Shown here: positions 33,484 to 42,457 of the stretch, piece after piece
How positions within the stretch are numbered: the first letter of the stretch is position 1
Layout: every line of letters begins with the position of its first letter
Source: Butyrivibrio sp. VCB2006
GTDB taxonomy: Bacteria; Bacillota; Clostridia; Lachnospirales; Lachnospiraceae
DNA: 64,000 nt
Direction: 5' to 3'
Assembly (NCBI RefSeq): GCF_000420945.1
Contig: NZ_ATVX01000002.1
Span: forward strand, 272,217 to 336,216
Notes under the pieces: model-generated
Told to the model about the DNA's origin: nothing
The model's input: the letters and a program-made list of their open reading frames with translations, nothing else
Database searches by the model: none
Program-made: the position numbers and the translations under genes

Positions 33484-35205
33484 TCACTTTAACTTTTTAC
33501 AAGCTTTACATCCTCTGCCACTACTTCTATGGTTGAGAGTATCTTCCCACTCATTACCGCATCTTTTACAGAGCCAAAAAACCTTCTTTGATTGACCACG
33601 TGTTACTTCTGTTGGCTTTAGGCTATTCTTTGCCGGATGCCAATCTGCTGCTAAATCCGGATCAGTAGTCGCAAGATCATTTATTCCAGGAACAACAACT
33701 CTATTAGCACAGCAAGGACAGCCTTTTCCATTTGCTCTATTATAAACTTGAGCATCCCATCTATACGTACATTTATGGCATACCCAGGACACGCTATCAT
33801 GACATCCCACTCCAATTGTAGTAGGATCAATACCTTTATTGTTCTTATAGTCCCAATCTAGCATTAGTTCTGGACGTACAGTAGGCAGATCATTGAATCC
33901 ACGGAGAATAACTTTTCCAGAGCAAAAAGGGCAACCATTTTTGTAGTCTTTTGTGCGATTACATATTGCTGTCTCCCACCGATATCCACACACATGACAA
34001 CGCCAGGTAACCACCTCTCCACTACCATTTGTATAATACTCCGGACCATGTTCATTTAATTGATAATCCCAATCAAGTAAGCATATTTCTTTATCTATGC
34101 TTTTCCGCTTTGCTAAAATATTCTGCTTTCTTGTTTTCATCCTGACCGGATTTGCGCATTCATTACATCCATGTCCCTTAGATCTGTTAGCTATCGGAGC
34201 TCTCCACTCATTCCCACATTTCGAGCATAGCCACCATACCTCTTCTGGACTTCCCGGAGTAAATAAATCCGGAGTCAACTTTCCATTTTTTGTTGGATGC
34301 CATTCTTTTGCAACTTCAGGATAAAGATAATCCAGCGAATCCTCCAGCCGTAGGGTCTTGTATTCCAAAATTTCAGCCTTGTCTTTATCAATATCTACTA
34401 CTGGTAATCTAGCTCCTCCCATAGTCAAAAACTTAAGGTATTCAGTTATATACATGTTCAATAGCTTATTATCACATTTTCTGGGAATATACCAAGTTCT
34501 ATCAGAAGTATCAGTAAATCCTTTAAAATCTCCCTCTTTAATACGAAATAGGCGAATATTGTGTTCCTTGCAAATTCTGTATTTTCTTTCCTCTCTTGCC
34601 AGTACATCTTTGTCTTTCTTGTCATGCCAAAAGATGCCATCGTATTCAATTCCTGTATTGATAGATGGAATGAAAATGTCTAATTCCATCTGATTATCAA
34701 ATATAGATTTGTAGCTGTTCATTGCATCCGGATATACCTTCCTAGTATAGAAGAAAAAACACTGTTCCGGAAAAGATGTAGCCAGCCCCCGTGTACAAGT
34801 TCTACAGCCTTGTCCGGCTACTCGAAGGTAGATAGCCTTAGTGTAGTGATGGCCTTTGGGGCAAATCCAATTAACACGTTTATTAGATTGTAATACAACA
34901 GTAGATGGATCAATTGTATTTGTGTCAAAATCCCACTCAGACATCAAGTCAGGTCGTTGTGACTTCAGGTCATTATATCCAGGCCACGCTTTCTTATTTG
35001 CACAGTATGGGCAGTTAGAGCCTCTTCCAACTCGATGACATATATCCGCATCCCAATTATGCCCTTTAGCACAAATCCAATTGGCTTTTTTTCCGCTTCC
35101 CAGCGTCAGCTTATTAGGATCGAGTCCTCTTTTTTCATTTTCTTCCCAATTCCATTCTTTCATGAGACGATCAATGGAACTGACGCATTCTTTATATCTA
35201 TTCAT
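33484..35205 (-). CDS. Zinc-ribbon / Vsr-like nuclease protein, second copy
   Basis: The ATG at 35205 is preferred over a GTG 15 bases earlier; the ribosome site is weak. The 573-residue protein has six zinc-ribbon units: two before and four after a nuclease domain (about 145-230) with SFPEQCFFFYTRKVYPDAMN, MELDIFIPSINTGIEYDGIF and WHDKKDKD. Catalytic-type acidic residues match the 31146 protein, so both may be active. There is no NUMOD1-like tail. The order and similarity suggest tandem duplication of one ancestor. It is the first gene of the pair and lies near the right end of the accessory block. Confidence 0.8.
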   Translation of the reverse strand: MNRYKECVSSIDRLMKEWNWEENEKRGLDPNKLTLGSGKKANWICAKGHNWDADICHRVGRGSNCPYCANKKAWPGYNDLKSQRPDLMSEWDFDTNTIDPSTVVLQSNKRVNWICPKGHHYTKAIYLRVAGQGCRTCTRGLATSFPEQCFFFYTRKVYPDAMNSYKSIFDNQMELDIFIPSINTGIEYDGIFWHDKKDKDVLAREERKYRICKEHNIRLFRIKEGDFKGFTDTSDRTWYIPRKCDNKLLNMYITEYLKFLTMGGARLPVVDIDKDKAEILEYKTLRLEDSLDYLYPEVAKEWHPTKNGKLTPDLFTPGSPEEVWWLCSKCGNEWRAPIANRSKGHGCNECANPVRMKTRKQNILAKRKSIDKEICLLDWDYQLNEHGPEYYTNGSGEVVTWRCHVCGYRWETAICNRTKDYKNGCPFCSGKVILRGFNDLPTVRPELMLDWDYKNNKGIDPTTIGVGCHDSVSWVCHKCTYRWDAQVYNRANGKGCPCCANRVVVPGINDLATTDPDLAADWHPAKNSLKPTEVTRGQSKKVFWLCKRCGNEWEDTLNHRSSGRGCKACKKLK

Positions 35206-35283
35206 TATTTCTTGTCCCACACATATATCTTTTCTTATAATTTTACTACAAATATATGGGTTATAATCCGGACACGACCAAAT

Positions 35284-35318
35284 AAAAAAACTGCAGGCAA
35301 AACCTACAGTTTTCTATC
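35284..35318 (-). terminator. Intrinsic terminator downstream of rlmD
   Basis: AAACTGTAGG pairs with CCTGCAGTTT (one mismatch) around a 5-base loop, followed on the minus strand by T7. Confidence 0.7.
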
Positions 35319-35348
35319 TCATTATCTGTCCGCCAATATCTACCATTT

Positions 35349-35480
35349 TCATCCTAACCTCTCGGCGGACTTCAATCCTACATCTTGGCGTACATATTCA
35401 AATTCTATCTTATCAGCGTACAGCAGAAGCGTCCGCAGATATGTATTTTTCCATATCCCCTTAGCTTCATCGTCCGCCAA
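35349..35480 (-). pseudogene. Possible remnant gene next to the rlmD end
   Basis: A minus-strand frame reads LADDEAKGIWKNTYLRTLLL, then YADKIEFEYVRQDVGLKSAE and stops. It opens further upstream without a start; a TTG at 35480 is possible. The composition looks like real protein. No family was recognised. Its place beside the attachment-like repeat makes it a candidate remnant of an element gene. Confidence 0.3.
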
Positions 35481-35509
35481 AAGTACATAATTTTTGCTTC
35501 GATTTTAGT

Positions 35510-35590
35510 CGATCAATTTCCTTCTAAACAGCCCTCAAACCCGCATGGTTAAGCAGTTGTCTTAGTGAGCAACACGACCGTCTCAACATG
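35510..35590 (-). repeat. Direct repeat of the rlmD 3' end (right copy)
   Basis: The final 14 codons of rlmD including stop (35549-35590) plus 39 downstream bases, matched by 23867-23947 at 71 of 81 positions. Confidence 0.8.
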
Positions 35591-36952
35591 GTTTGTCCAT
35601 GGGAACTGATCTACAGCAACGGCTCTGGTCATAACGTAGCCATTGTCCTGAAGGATTTCCAGGTCACGCGCAAGACTGGTAGGCTTACAGGATACGTATA
35701 TCATGTACTTAACGCCATAGCCGATAATCTTCTGGAGAGCCTTGGGATTGATGCCGTCACGTGGAGGATCAAGGATGATCATATCCGGCTTGTCCTCGAT
35801 TTCATCAAGAACCTTGAGGACGTCGCCTGCGATGAATTCGCAGTTATCAAGCATGTTGAGCTTGGCATTTTCCTTGGCTGCCTCAACTGCTTCCTCTACG
35901 ATCTCAACACCTATGACTTTATTGGCAACAGGAGCAAGGAGCTGAGAAATAGTGCCTGTTCCTGAGTAAAGGTCGTAGATAATGCCGTCCTTACTGATCT
36001 TCTTCTGGTCATAGAGGCTCTTAATGTAGCCACGAACTGTCTGATAAAGTACCTCTGCACTAAGGCTGTTGGTCTGGAAGAATGAGAATGGAGTAATTCT
36101 AAACTTAAGGCCCAGCAAATGCTCGTAAAAGAAATCCTGACCATATAAAATCTCTGTGCCCTCATCAATTACCGCATCTGCAAGAGAATCATTTTTGGTA
36201 TGAAGAATACCTGTGATTCTGCCATCAAGGGACAATGATAAAAGAGTATCCTTAAAGCCGGTCAGATCGTGTTCTTCCTGAGTTGTAGTGATAAGGTCAA
36301 CCAGGATATCTCCTGTCCTTACAGCCTTCCTAACAAGAAGGTGTCTTAGATACCCCTTCTGCTTCATTCTATGGTAAAAAGATATCTCGCCATTAGCATA
36401 CATAGGTGAGAAATAATCCAGAGTTGCTGACAAAATAGCCCTGTAATCATCATCTACAATTCTGCATCCGCTGACTGTAACAATGTCGTAAAAGCTGCCC
36501 TTCTTATGCATTCCAAGGCACAATGGGCCGCCCATAACTTCATCTCCAAAAGAGAATTCCATTTTATTTCTGTACGCAAACTTAACAGGGCTGGTCTTGA
36601 TTCCCTCCCAGGTAAAGCGCTCTGTCTGTCTGTCCATGGCAGGTTTAAGAAGAGATCTTACCTGCTGCTCTTTAAGTCCAAGCTCCTTTACATATGGCAT
36701 AGTAAGATAGCTACAGCCACCGCACTTACCAAAATGAATGCATGGACTTTCTACAGAATCGGAAGGTTCTTCTATTACTTCTACAAGTCTTCCTTCTGCT
36801 CTGTCTTTTCTGACTTTCTGAATCTGAACAGAAACCTTCTGATCAGGAAGGACGCCCTTAACAACAACCTTTCCTTCAGCGGTCTCAACTATTCCTTTAT
36901 TAGGGAAATCTACCCTTTTTACAATTCCTTCTACTATTTCTTTCTTTTTCAA
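35549..36952 (-). CDS. rlmD: 23S rRNA (uracil-C5)-methyltransferase, RlmD/RlmCD family
   Basis: A 467-residue TrmA/RlmD-family enzyme that methylates uracil in rRNA. The TRAM domain (residues 1-60, IVKRVDFPNKGIVETAEGKV) precedes an iron-sulfur-type cluster (CIHFGKCGGCSYL). The SAM fold shows IIYDLYSGTGTISQLLA and IILDPPRDGINPKAL, and the catalytic Cys lies in YVSCKPTSLARDL. The start is a TTG at 36952; an in-frame stop lies just upstream and no later ATG precedes the TRAM strands. The last 14 codons are duplicated at 23867-23947, which suggests an integration site. It could equally be RlmC/RlmCD. Confidence 0.9.
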   Translation of the reverse strand: MKKKEIVEGIVKRVDFPNKGIVETAEGKVVVKGVLPDQKVSVQIQKVRKDRAEGRLVEVIEEPSDSVESPCIHFGKCGGCSYLTMPYVKELGLKEQQVRSLLKPAMDRQTERFTWEGIKTSPVKFAYRNKMEFSFGDEVMGGPLCLGMHKKGSFYDIVTVSGCRIVDDDYRAILSATLDYFSPMYANGEISFYHRMKQKGYLRHLLVRKAVRTGDILVDLITTTQEEHDLTGFKDTLLSLSLDGRITGILHTKNDSLADAVIDEGTEILYGQDFFYEHLLGLKFRITPFSFFQTNSLSAEVLYQTVRGYIKSLYDQKKISKDGIIYDLYSGTGTISQLLAPVANKVIGVEIVEEAVEAAKENAKLNMLDNCEFIAGDVLKVLDEIEDKPDMIILDPPRDGINPKALQKIIGYGVKYMIYVSCKPTSLARDLEILQDNGYVMTRAVAVDQFPWTNHVETVVLLTKTTA

Positions 36953-37106
36953 TTTTGCTCTATCTTTCTATTCTTCTCTGAATCTAGTTGGTCATTACCA
37001 TTATTCATATCCATACTTCTGTACAGATTAAGAGCCAAGCTTCAGATATTATCCCTTATCCCCCACTTGGCTCTGAATTATCATTTTACAATGTTGTCCG
37101 AGTTTA

Positions 37107-37370
37107 TCACTCTTTGATGAAGTCCTCATCATCGAAATCATCATCGAAATCATCGAAGTCATCATCATAATAATCATCTTCAAATGCAGGTGTCATATAG
37201 CGATAAACCAAAAATGAGATGATTGCTACTGCTGAGCAAGCGCCGAGCACAGCCAGTGTCCAAAGGATCACGTTGGAAGGCTTTTTAGCGTTAGCGGCTT
37301 CTCTCTTGTCAAGTAACTCGTTGATACGTGTCATTTCAATAATGTCATTGATCTTTGATTGTACTTCCAT
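37107..37370 (-). CDS. Small membrane protein with highly acidic tail
   Basis: An 87-residue protein with a short helix (MEVQSKINDIIEMTRINELL), one membrane helix (VILWTLAVLGACSAVAIISF) and a C-terminal tail of almost only Asp, Glu, Phe and Tyr (DDYYDDDFDDFDDDFDDEDF). Similar single-span proteins are found in Lachnospiraceae next to pcrA, with no assigned function. AAGGGG lies 5 bases before the ATG. It follows pcrA by 43 bases, so it is probably the last gene of the core transcript. Confidence 0.75.
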   Translation of the reverse strand: MEVQSKINDIIEMTRINELLDKREAANAKKPSNVILWTLAVLGACSAVAIISFLVYRYMTPAFEDDYYDDDFDDFDDDFDDEDFIKE

Positions 37371-37413
37371 AGTAACCCCTTTCTCATAAAGAAAATTTCA
37401 TATTTATAGTATA

Positions 37414-39996
37414 TCACACCTTCTTTAGCTTGGCGAAAGCTGCATACATTATTTTCTGTCCGCAATCGTCAAACTCAACAGTTACCTTGTAATCTCTTGG
37501 TCCCTCTTCCAAAGAAGTAACCGTACCGACACCATATTTGATGTGTGATACTCTATCCCCAGTCTCGTACTCAGGTTTCTGAGTCTTCATAGGCATTCCC
37601 TTGGACAAGCCCGCGAGACTTCCCTTGGTGTGAGTAGCTGCTGCCCCTGAAATATAAGGCTTATCCTTGGGCTGAGCACGCTTAATTGTTGTAGTCTTAG
37701 GAGATGCCTTGAGCTTGTAGGTGCTTGAAAGACCAGACTTTGGAAGTCCGCTTCCTGTGCTCTGGCTGGCTGCCTTCTCGTTAGCAGCTCTTATCCCCTT
37801 AGCATACGCTGGTTTTATTCCTGAATATCCACCATCATTACCATTTCCTGAATATCCTGATTTCTTCCCAGACTTACCATATCCACCAAAATAATCTCCA
37901 TCAGAATATTCATCCGAATAGGTATTATATTTCTTGTTATAACCACTTCCATAGGCAGAACTATTGCTTGAGTAACTATCCTCTACTCCCTCGTACTCGT
38001 CAATGGAATCGCCGTCATCAAAAAGAAATGCCGGCTTATCGGCTCCTGCCTTCTTATCAAGGAGATTCGCCGGAATCTCATTAACGAAGCGGCTAAGCTG
38101 ATTGTACATGGTCTCGCCCCTTACCATTCTGCGTCTTGCGGCGCAAAGGGTAAGATACTTCTTGGCACGGGTAATTCCAACGTAGGCAAGACGTCTTTCT
38201 TCCTCGATTCCCTCAGGATCAGAATCCTCTGTTTGAAGAGTCATGTAGCTTGGGAAAACTCCCTCTTCCATTCCGGCAAGATATACATGCTCAAACTCCA
38301 GTCCCTTGGCGCTGTGAAGAGTCATGAGAAGAACCTTCTCGTTATCCTCACCGATCTTGTCTATATCAGCAACCAGCGCAACCTCTTCAAGGAAGCCTGA
38401 AAGTGTTGGCTGTTCTACCTCTTCATTTTCCTCATAGGATGCAATCTTGGAAATAAGCTCGTCCACGTTCTGGGCTCTGTCATTATCTCCGCTGTCATCA
38501 TCCTCATCAAGGGTTCTGAGATACTCCATATATCCCACAGTATCAATTACATCCTTGAGAAGTTCCTCAAGGGAATAAGTCTTCATTTTGGTTCTGAAGG
38601 CCCTGATCATTGATACAAAGTCCTTGAGCTTGGAAGCACTTCTTGAAACTGCCATAATCTGATCAGCTTCGCAAAGAGCATCATAGAAACTGATTTTTCT
38701 CTCATCAGCGTAGTTCTGGACATAATCAATTGTAGTAGCACCAATACCACGCTTAGGCACATTGATGATTCTTTTAACTGCAATGTCATCTGAGCCGTTA
38801 TCAATGGTCTTAAGGTATGCCAAAAGATCTTTAATCTCGCGTCTTGAATAGAAGTTCGTACCACCTACGATGTCATAGGGAATACCCTCATGGACAAAAC
38901 GCTCTTCTATAAGTCGTGACTGGGCATTGGTTCTATAGAGTACTGCACAATCATCATAAGAAAGCTTGCCGTTTCTCTTAAGCTTGCCAATATCACTTGC
39001 TATAAACTCAGCCTCGTCATAAGCTGTATCAAACTGACGAAGGTGAACAGTCTCGCCGTTCTTTTCATCAGTCCAAAGAGCTTTATCCTTACGGCCAAAG
39101 TTGTGATGAATAACAGCATTGGCTGCGTCAAGAATCTGCTGAGTTGATCTGTAGTTCTGCTCCAGCTTTATAACTGTAGCATCAGGATATACCTTCTCGA
39201 AATCAAGGATATTCCTGATGTTGGCACCTCTGAATCTATAGATACTCTGATCATCATCACCTACAACGCAAAGGTTGCGATACTTATCCGCAAGGAGCCT
39301 TATAAGCTCAAACTGAGCATTATTGGTATCCTGATACTCATCCACCATGATGTAGCGGAATCTCTCCTGATAGGAATCAAGGACCTCAGGATTAGTCTTA
39401 AAAAGTTCAACGGTCTTCATGATAAGATCATCGAAATCCATGGCGTTGTTCTTTTTGAGAGCTGCCTGATATTCCTGATATGCCTTGGAAATCTTGAGCT
39501 TTATAAAGTCGTTCTGAGTAGCCAGTGCGTACTCTTCAGGCGAAACCAGATTATCCTTGCACTTGGAGATGCTGCCCATGATGTTTCTGACCTTGAGCTG
39601 AGTCGTCTCAAGCTGAAACTTCTTGCAGATATCCTTCATAAGGGTTTTGGAATCATCAGTATCATAGATTGTAAAATTGTTGCTGTATCCAAGCTTATCC
39701 GCATATCTTCTAAGGATACGAACGCAACTGGAATGGAAAGTAGAAACCCAGATGCTCTCTGCACCAAATCCAACAATCTTATCAACCCTTTCTCGCATCT
39801 CACCTGCCGCCTTGTTGGTGAAGGTGATCGCCATGATGTTCCAGGGATTAACATTGCATTCATCTATAAGGTAAGCCACTCTGTGAGTCAGCACCCTTGT
39901 TTTACCTGAGCCGGCTCCGGCCAATATCAAGACAGGTCCGTCTGTCTGAAGCACAGCCTTTTTCTGCTGCGCGTTGAGTGTATCATAAATTCCCAT
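37414..39996 (-). CDS. pcrA: ATP-dependent DNA helicase PcrA/UvrD
   Basis: An 860-residue superfamily 1 helicase. Motifs are intact: Q motif LNAQQKKAV, Walker A ILAGAGSGKTRVL, Walker B FRYIMVDEYQDTN, motif III VVGDDDQSIYRFRGA, and VTLMTLHSAK-like LLMTLHSAKGLEFEHVYL. The C-terminal Ser/Gly/Tyr-rich linker (about 690-780) and a final Tudor-type region (HIKYGVGTVTSLEEGPRDYK) follow, typical of PcrA and used to bind RNA polymerase. It unwinds DNA in repair and removes recombinase filaments. It starts 17 bases after the DUF1836 gene. Confidence 0.95.
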   Translation of the reverse strand: MGIYDTLNAQQKKAVLQTDGPVLILAGAGSGKTRVLTHRVAYLIDECNVNPWNIMAITFTNKAAGEMRERVDKIVGFGAESIWVSTFHSSCVRILRRYADKLGYSNNFTIYDTDDSKTLMKDICKKFQLETTQLKVRNIMGSISKCKDNLVSPEEYALATQNDFIKLKISKAYQEYQAALKKNNAMDFDDLIMKTVELFKTNPEVLDSYQERFRYIMVDEYQDTNNAQFELIRLLADKYRNLCVVGDDDQSIYRFRGANIRNILDFEKVYPDATVIKLEQNYRSTQQILDAANAVIHHNFGRKDKALWTDEKNGETVHLRQFDTAYDEAEFIASDIGKLKRNGKLSYDDCAVLYRTNAQSRLIEERFVHEGIPYDIVGGTNFYSRREIKDLLAYLKTIDNGSDDIAVKRIINVPKRGIGATTIDYVQNYADERKISFYDALCEADQIMAVSRSASKLKDFVSMIRAFRTKMKTYSLEELLKDVIDTVGYMEYLRTLDEDDDSGDNDRAQNVDELISKIASYEENEEVEQPTLSGFLEEVALVADIDKIGEDNEKVLLMTLHSAKGLEFEHVYLAGMEEGVFPSYMTLQTEDSDPEGIEEERRLAYVGITRAKKYLTLCAARRRMVRGETMYNQLSRFVNEIPANLLDKKAGADKPAFLFDDGDSIDEYEGVEDSYSSNSSAYGSGYNKKYNTYSDEYSDGDYFGGYGKSGKKSGYSGNGNDGGYSGIKPAYAKGIRAANEKAASQSTGSGLPKSGLSSTYKLKASPKTTTIKRAQPKDKPYISGAAATHTKGSLAGLSKGMPMKTQKPEYETGDRVSHIKYGVGTVTSLEEGPRDYKVTVEFDDCGQKIMYAAFAKLKKV

Positions 39997-40013
39997 ATAA
40001 AAAATCCTTTGTA

Positions 40014-40670
40014 TTACTTCTTTTCTTTCTTGTCCTTACCAGTGGCCTTTGCCTTACCCTTCGCTTCCTCTTTTTCCAAAACTACATTATCAAGGATTTT
40101 CTCAATAAGAAGCTTTTTAACATAGACATCGTAGGAAAGCTCCACGATAAAAGAGAACATCTGCATGCGCTTTTTCTCTTCATCGGTAAGTTTCTCATCT
40201 CCAAAGGTCTCAAGGCTCCTTGCGTATTTCTTTTTAAGGTCCTCAATTACAGGATCAAGAGCCTCGCTCTGAAGCTCATAGGCAGTGTTGTAAATCTTAC
40301 TGAGGCTCAGTTCATCATCACTGACATGAAATCTAGCCTTAAGGGGCTCGATAAGAGTCTGAATGTCATTGATGGACAGAATATTCTTAAGATAATAAAT
40401 AAATATCAAAAGAATCAGATGGTCCTTGGAGTACTTCTTCCTGACAGGAGGAGGAAGAAGGTCATTTTTGGCATAGTTATTGATCATGGTCTTAGTAAGG
40501 ATCTTGTCTTCTCCCGGATGACGAGTGGTCTTTTTAAGCCTCTCATCCATGAAGGTTGTGAGCTGATCCATATAAAGATCAATGTTTGGCATCTCATCTA
40601 AAGAGATTGTATCAATCCTTCCAAGTGACGCTATTATGCTGTTAATCAGATCGTCATTATCGATTGTCAT
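40014..40670 (-). CDS. DUF1836-family protein
   Basis: A 218-residue protein of DUF1836, common in Clostridia: PNIDLYMDQLTTFMDERLKK, then ILTKTMINNYAKNDLLPPPV and KDHLILLIFIYYLKNILSIN. The N-terminal region resembles a MerR-like helix-turn-helix, so DNA binding is plausible, but function is unknown. A Lys-rich C-terminus (KATGKDKKEKK) is present. It sits between recN and pcrA, 39 and 17 bases away, and shares their transcript. Confidence 0.85.
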   Translation of the reverse strand: MTIDNDDLINSIIASLGRIDTISLDEMPNIDLYMDQLTTFMDERLKKTTRHPGEDKILTKTMINNYAKNDLLPPPVRKKYSKDHLILLIFIYYLKNILSINDIQTLIEPLKARFHVSDDELSLSKIYNTAYELQSEALDPVIEDLKKKYARSLETFGDEKLTDEEKKRMQMFSFIVELSYDVYVKKLLIEKILDNVVLEKEEAKGKAKATGKDKKEKK

Positions 40671-40709
40671 CTCGTTGTCCTCATACTCCTTTTATGTCAA
40701 AAGAAATCC

Positions 40710-42398
40710 TTAAGCCTTGCTCTCCATTGCCATCTTGCGCATATCAAGGGCGTTCTGAATAGTTGCCTCTGTAATTTCCTCGCCTCCGAGAAGCCTTGAA
40801 AGCTCCCTGGTGGAATCCTCTTCGGAAAGAGAATAAATGCTTGTTACGGTTCTTCCTTCAGACAATCCCTTTTCAATCATGAAATGGGTATCTGCCATTG
40901 CTGCAATCTGTGGAAGGTGGGTAATACAGATAATCTGGTGATCTTTGGACAATTCTCCCAGCTTCTGTGATACTTTCCAGGCTGTCTTACCGCTGATACC
41001 TGCGTCAATCTCATCGAAGATAAGGGTACTGATATCGTCCTTGTCTGCCACAACGGTTTTAAGGGCAAGCATAATTCTGGAAAGCTCACCTCCGCTGGCA
41101 ATCTTCTCAAGAGGACGCAGTTCCTCTCCGGGGTTGGTGGAAATCATAAATTCCACATCATCGTAGCCCCTTGAAGTTATATTTTCTTCGTCGCTGTTAA
41201 CTGCTATCTCAAATTTCACATCCAGGAAATTAAGATCTATCAGCGCACTCTTAAGCTTTTCTCCAAGCTCCTTTGCGCCCTTTTTCCTGATAGCGGAAAT
41301 CTTTTTGCACAGATCAAGAACTGTTTTTTTCTGCTCCTCAAGCTCTTTTACCAGCTTATTTCTGTGGGCATCAAGGTCTGATAAGGTATCAAGCCTTGCC
41401 TGCTTCTCATCAAGCTCTTTTAGCACAGACTCAATACTTCCGCCGTACTTATCCTTGAGGTGGTTTATGATATTTAACCTGTCCTCAGTCTCCCTGAACT
41501 CCTCATCATCAAATTCCAGATCCTTGATGTATGAAGATAAAGAGTGATTGAAATCTGTTAAAAGATTCTCCACATCCGACAGCTGCGCAAGCAGATCCTC
41601 GAGTTCAGAATCATAATTAACCACAGAAGAAAGCTCTCTAACAGCTCTTCCAACTATATCAGAAGCACTCTCCTCTGATTCTGCTGAACCGGTCATGGCA
41701 TAGGCAGTATAGACAGCCTCTGAAATTTTTCGGCTGTTAACCATCTTGTGATAAGCGCTTTCCAGCTTCTCATCCTCGCCCACGACTAATGAAGCCTCTG
41801 AAATCTCATTAACCTCAAATTCCAAAAGCTCCTGCTCTCTTATCCTGGCGGTTTCATCAATATTCGTTTCTTCAAGCTGACTTTGTAAATCCTTCATTTT
41901 CTGAAGGTTTTCTTTGATCCGGGCTGGAAGTTCACCAAGCTCATTCACGCAGTAGTCATCCAATATATCAAGATGTTTTTGCTTGTGAAGAAGTTCCTGA
42001 TGATCATTTTGTCCGTGGATATTAATCAGAATGTTAGAGATATCTTTGAGCTGCCTGGCAGATACAGATTCCCCACAAACCTTGGATACGCTCCTACCCT
42101 GCATGAGCTTTCTCTGGATAACAACGGTTCCATCCTCTTCAACAGGAATGTCCATTTCTTTCAGAAGTTTTCTCTGGCTGTCATTCTCAAGGCCAAAGAC
42201 AAGCTCAACCAGTGCGTACTCCTCCCCGGTCCTGATAAGACCGGCATCAGCTTTTCCTCCCAGGGCCAGGTTCACAGAGCCAATGACTACTGATTTACCT
42301 GCACCTGTTTCTCCTGTCAGGATATTAAGTCCCTTGGAGAATTCAATCTCCTGCTCCTTGATAAGAGCTAGATTCTTAACATGCAAACTGTATAACAT
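40710..42398 (-). CDS. recN: DNA repair protein RecN
   Basis: A 562-residue SMC-like ATPase: N-terminal Walker A (ILTGETGAGKSVVIGSVNLA, about 28-47), coiled-coil arms, the ABC signature region LRPLEKIASGGELSRIMLAL and Walker B TLIFDEIDAGISGKTA. It acts in double-strand break repair, tethering DNA ends. GAGGA lies 7 bases before the ATG inside a 16-base palindrome (42407-42422). It follows argR by 59 bases, the usual argR-recN order of Firmicutes. Confidence 0.96.
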   Translation of the reverse strand: MLYSLHVKNLALIKEQEIEFSKGLNILTGETGAGKSVVIGSVNLALGGKADAGLIRTGEEYALVELVFGLENDSQRKLLKEMDIPVEEDGTVVIQRKLMQGRSVSKVCGESVSARQLKDISNILINIHGQNDHQELLHKQKHLDILDDYCVNELGELPARIKENLQKMKDLQSQLEETNIDETARIREQELLEFEVNEISEASLVVGEDEKLESAYHKMVNSRKISEAVYTAYAMTGSAESEESASDIVGRAVRELSSVVNYDSELEDLLAQLSDVENLLTDFNHSLSSYIKDLEFDDEEFRETEDRLNIINHLKDKYGGSIESVLKELDEKQARLDTLSDLDAHRNKLVKELEEQKKTVLDLCKKISAIRKKGAKELGEKLKSALIDLNFLDVKFEIAVNSDEENITSRGYDDVEFMISTNPGEELRPLEKIASGGELSRIMLALKTVVADKDDISTLIFDEIDAGISGKTAWKVSQKLGELSKDHQIICITHLPQIAAMADTHFMIEKGLSEGRTVTSIYSLSEEDSTRELSRLLGGEEITEATIQNALDMRKMAMESKA

Positions 42399-42406
42399 AA
42401 TTTTTC

Positions 42407-42422
42407 CTCATTTTAAAATGAG
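42407..42422 (-). promoter_or_regulatory. Palindrome overlapping the recN ribosome site
   Basis: CTCATTTTAAAATGAG is a perfect 16-base palindrome whose 3' end joins the recN Shine-Dalgarno. It could form a weak hairpin or bind a regulator; it does not match an ARG box. Confidence 0.3.
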
Positions 42423-42457
42423 AACCCCGTCTTGATTTATGTAAAAAAATGAGAGCC

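Larger units (their letters stand above)
35206..35548. other. Intergenic stretch at the right end of the accessory block
   Basis: It contains a terminator (35284-35318), a 43-codon remnant frame (35349-35480) and the downstream half of the rlmD repeat (from 35510). No integrase gene was found in it. Confidence 0.5.

Noticed and set aside
35328..35480. Second dyad array built on GTCCGCC
   Set aside because: The copies (35328, 35364, 35431, 35472) have no constant spacing; several fall in a protein-like frame as common codons.
42407..42422. ARG box for ArgR
   Set aside because: It does not match the TGAAT-type operator half-sites.
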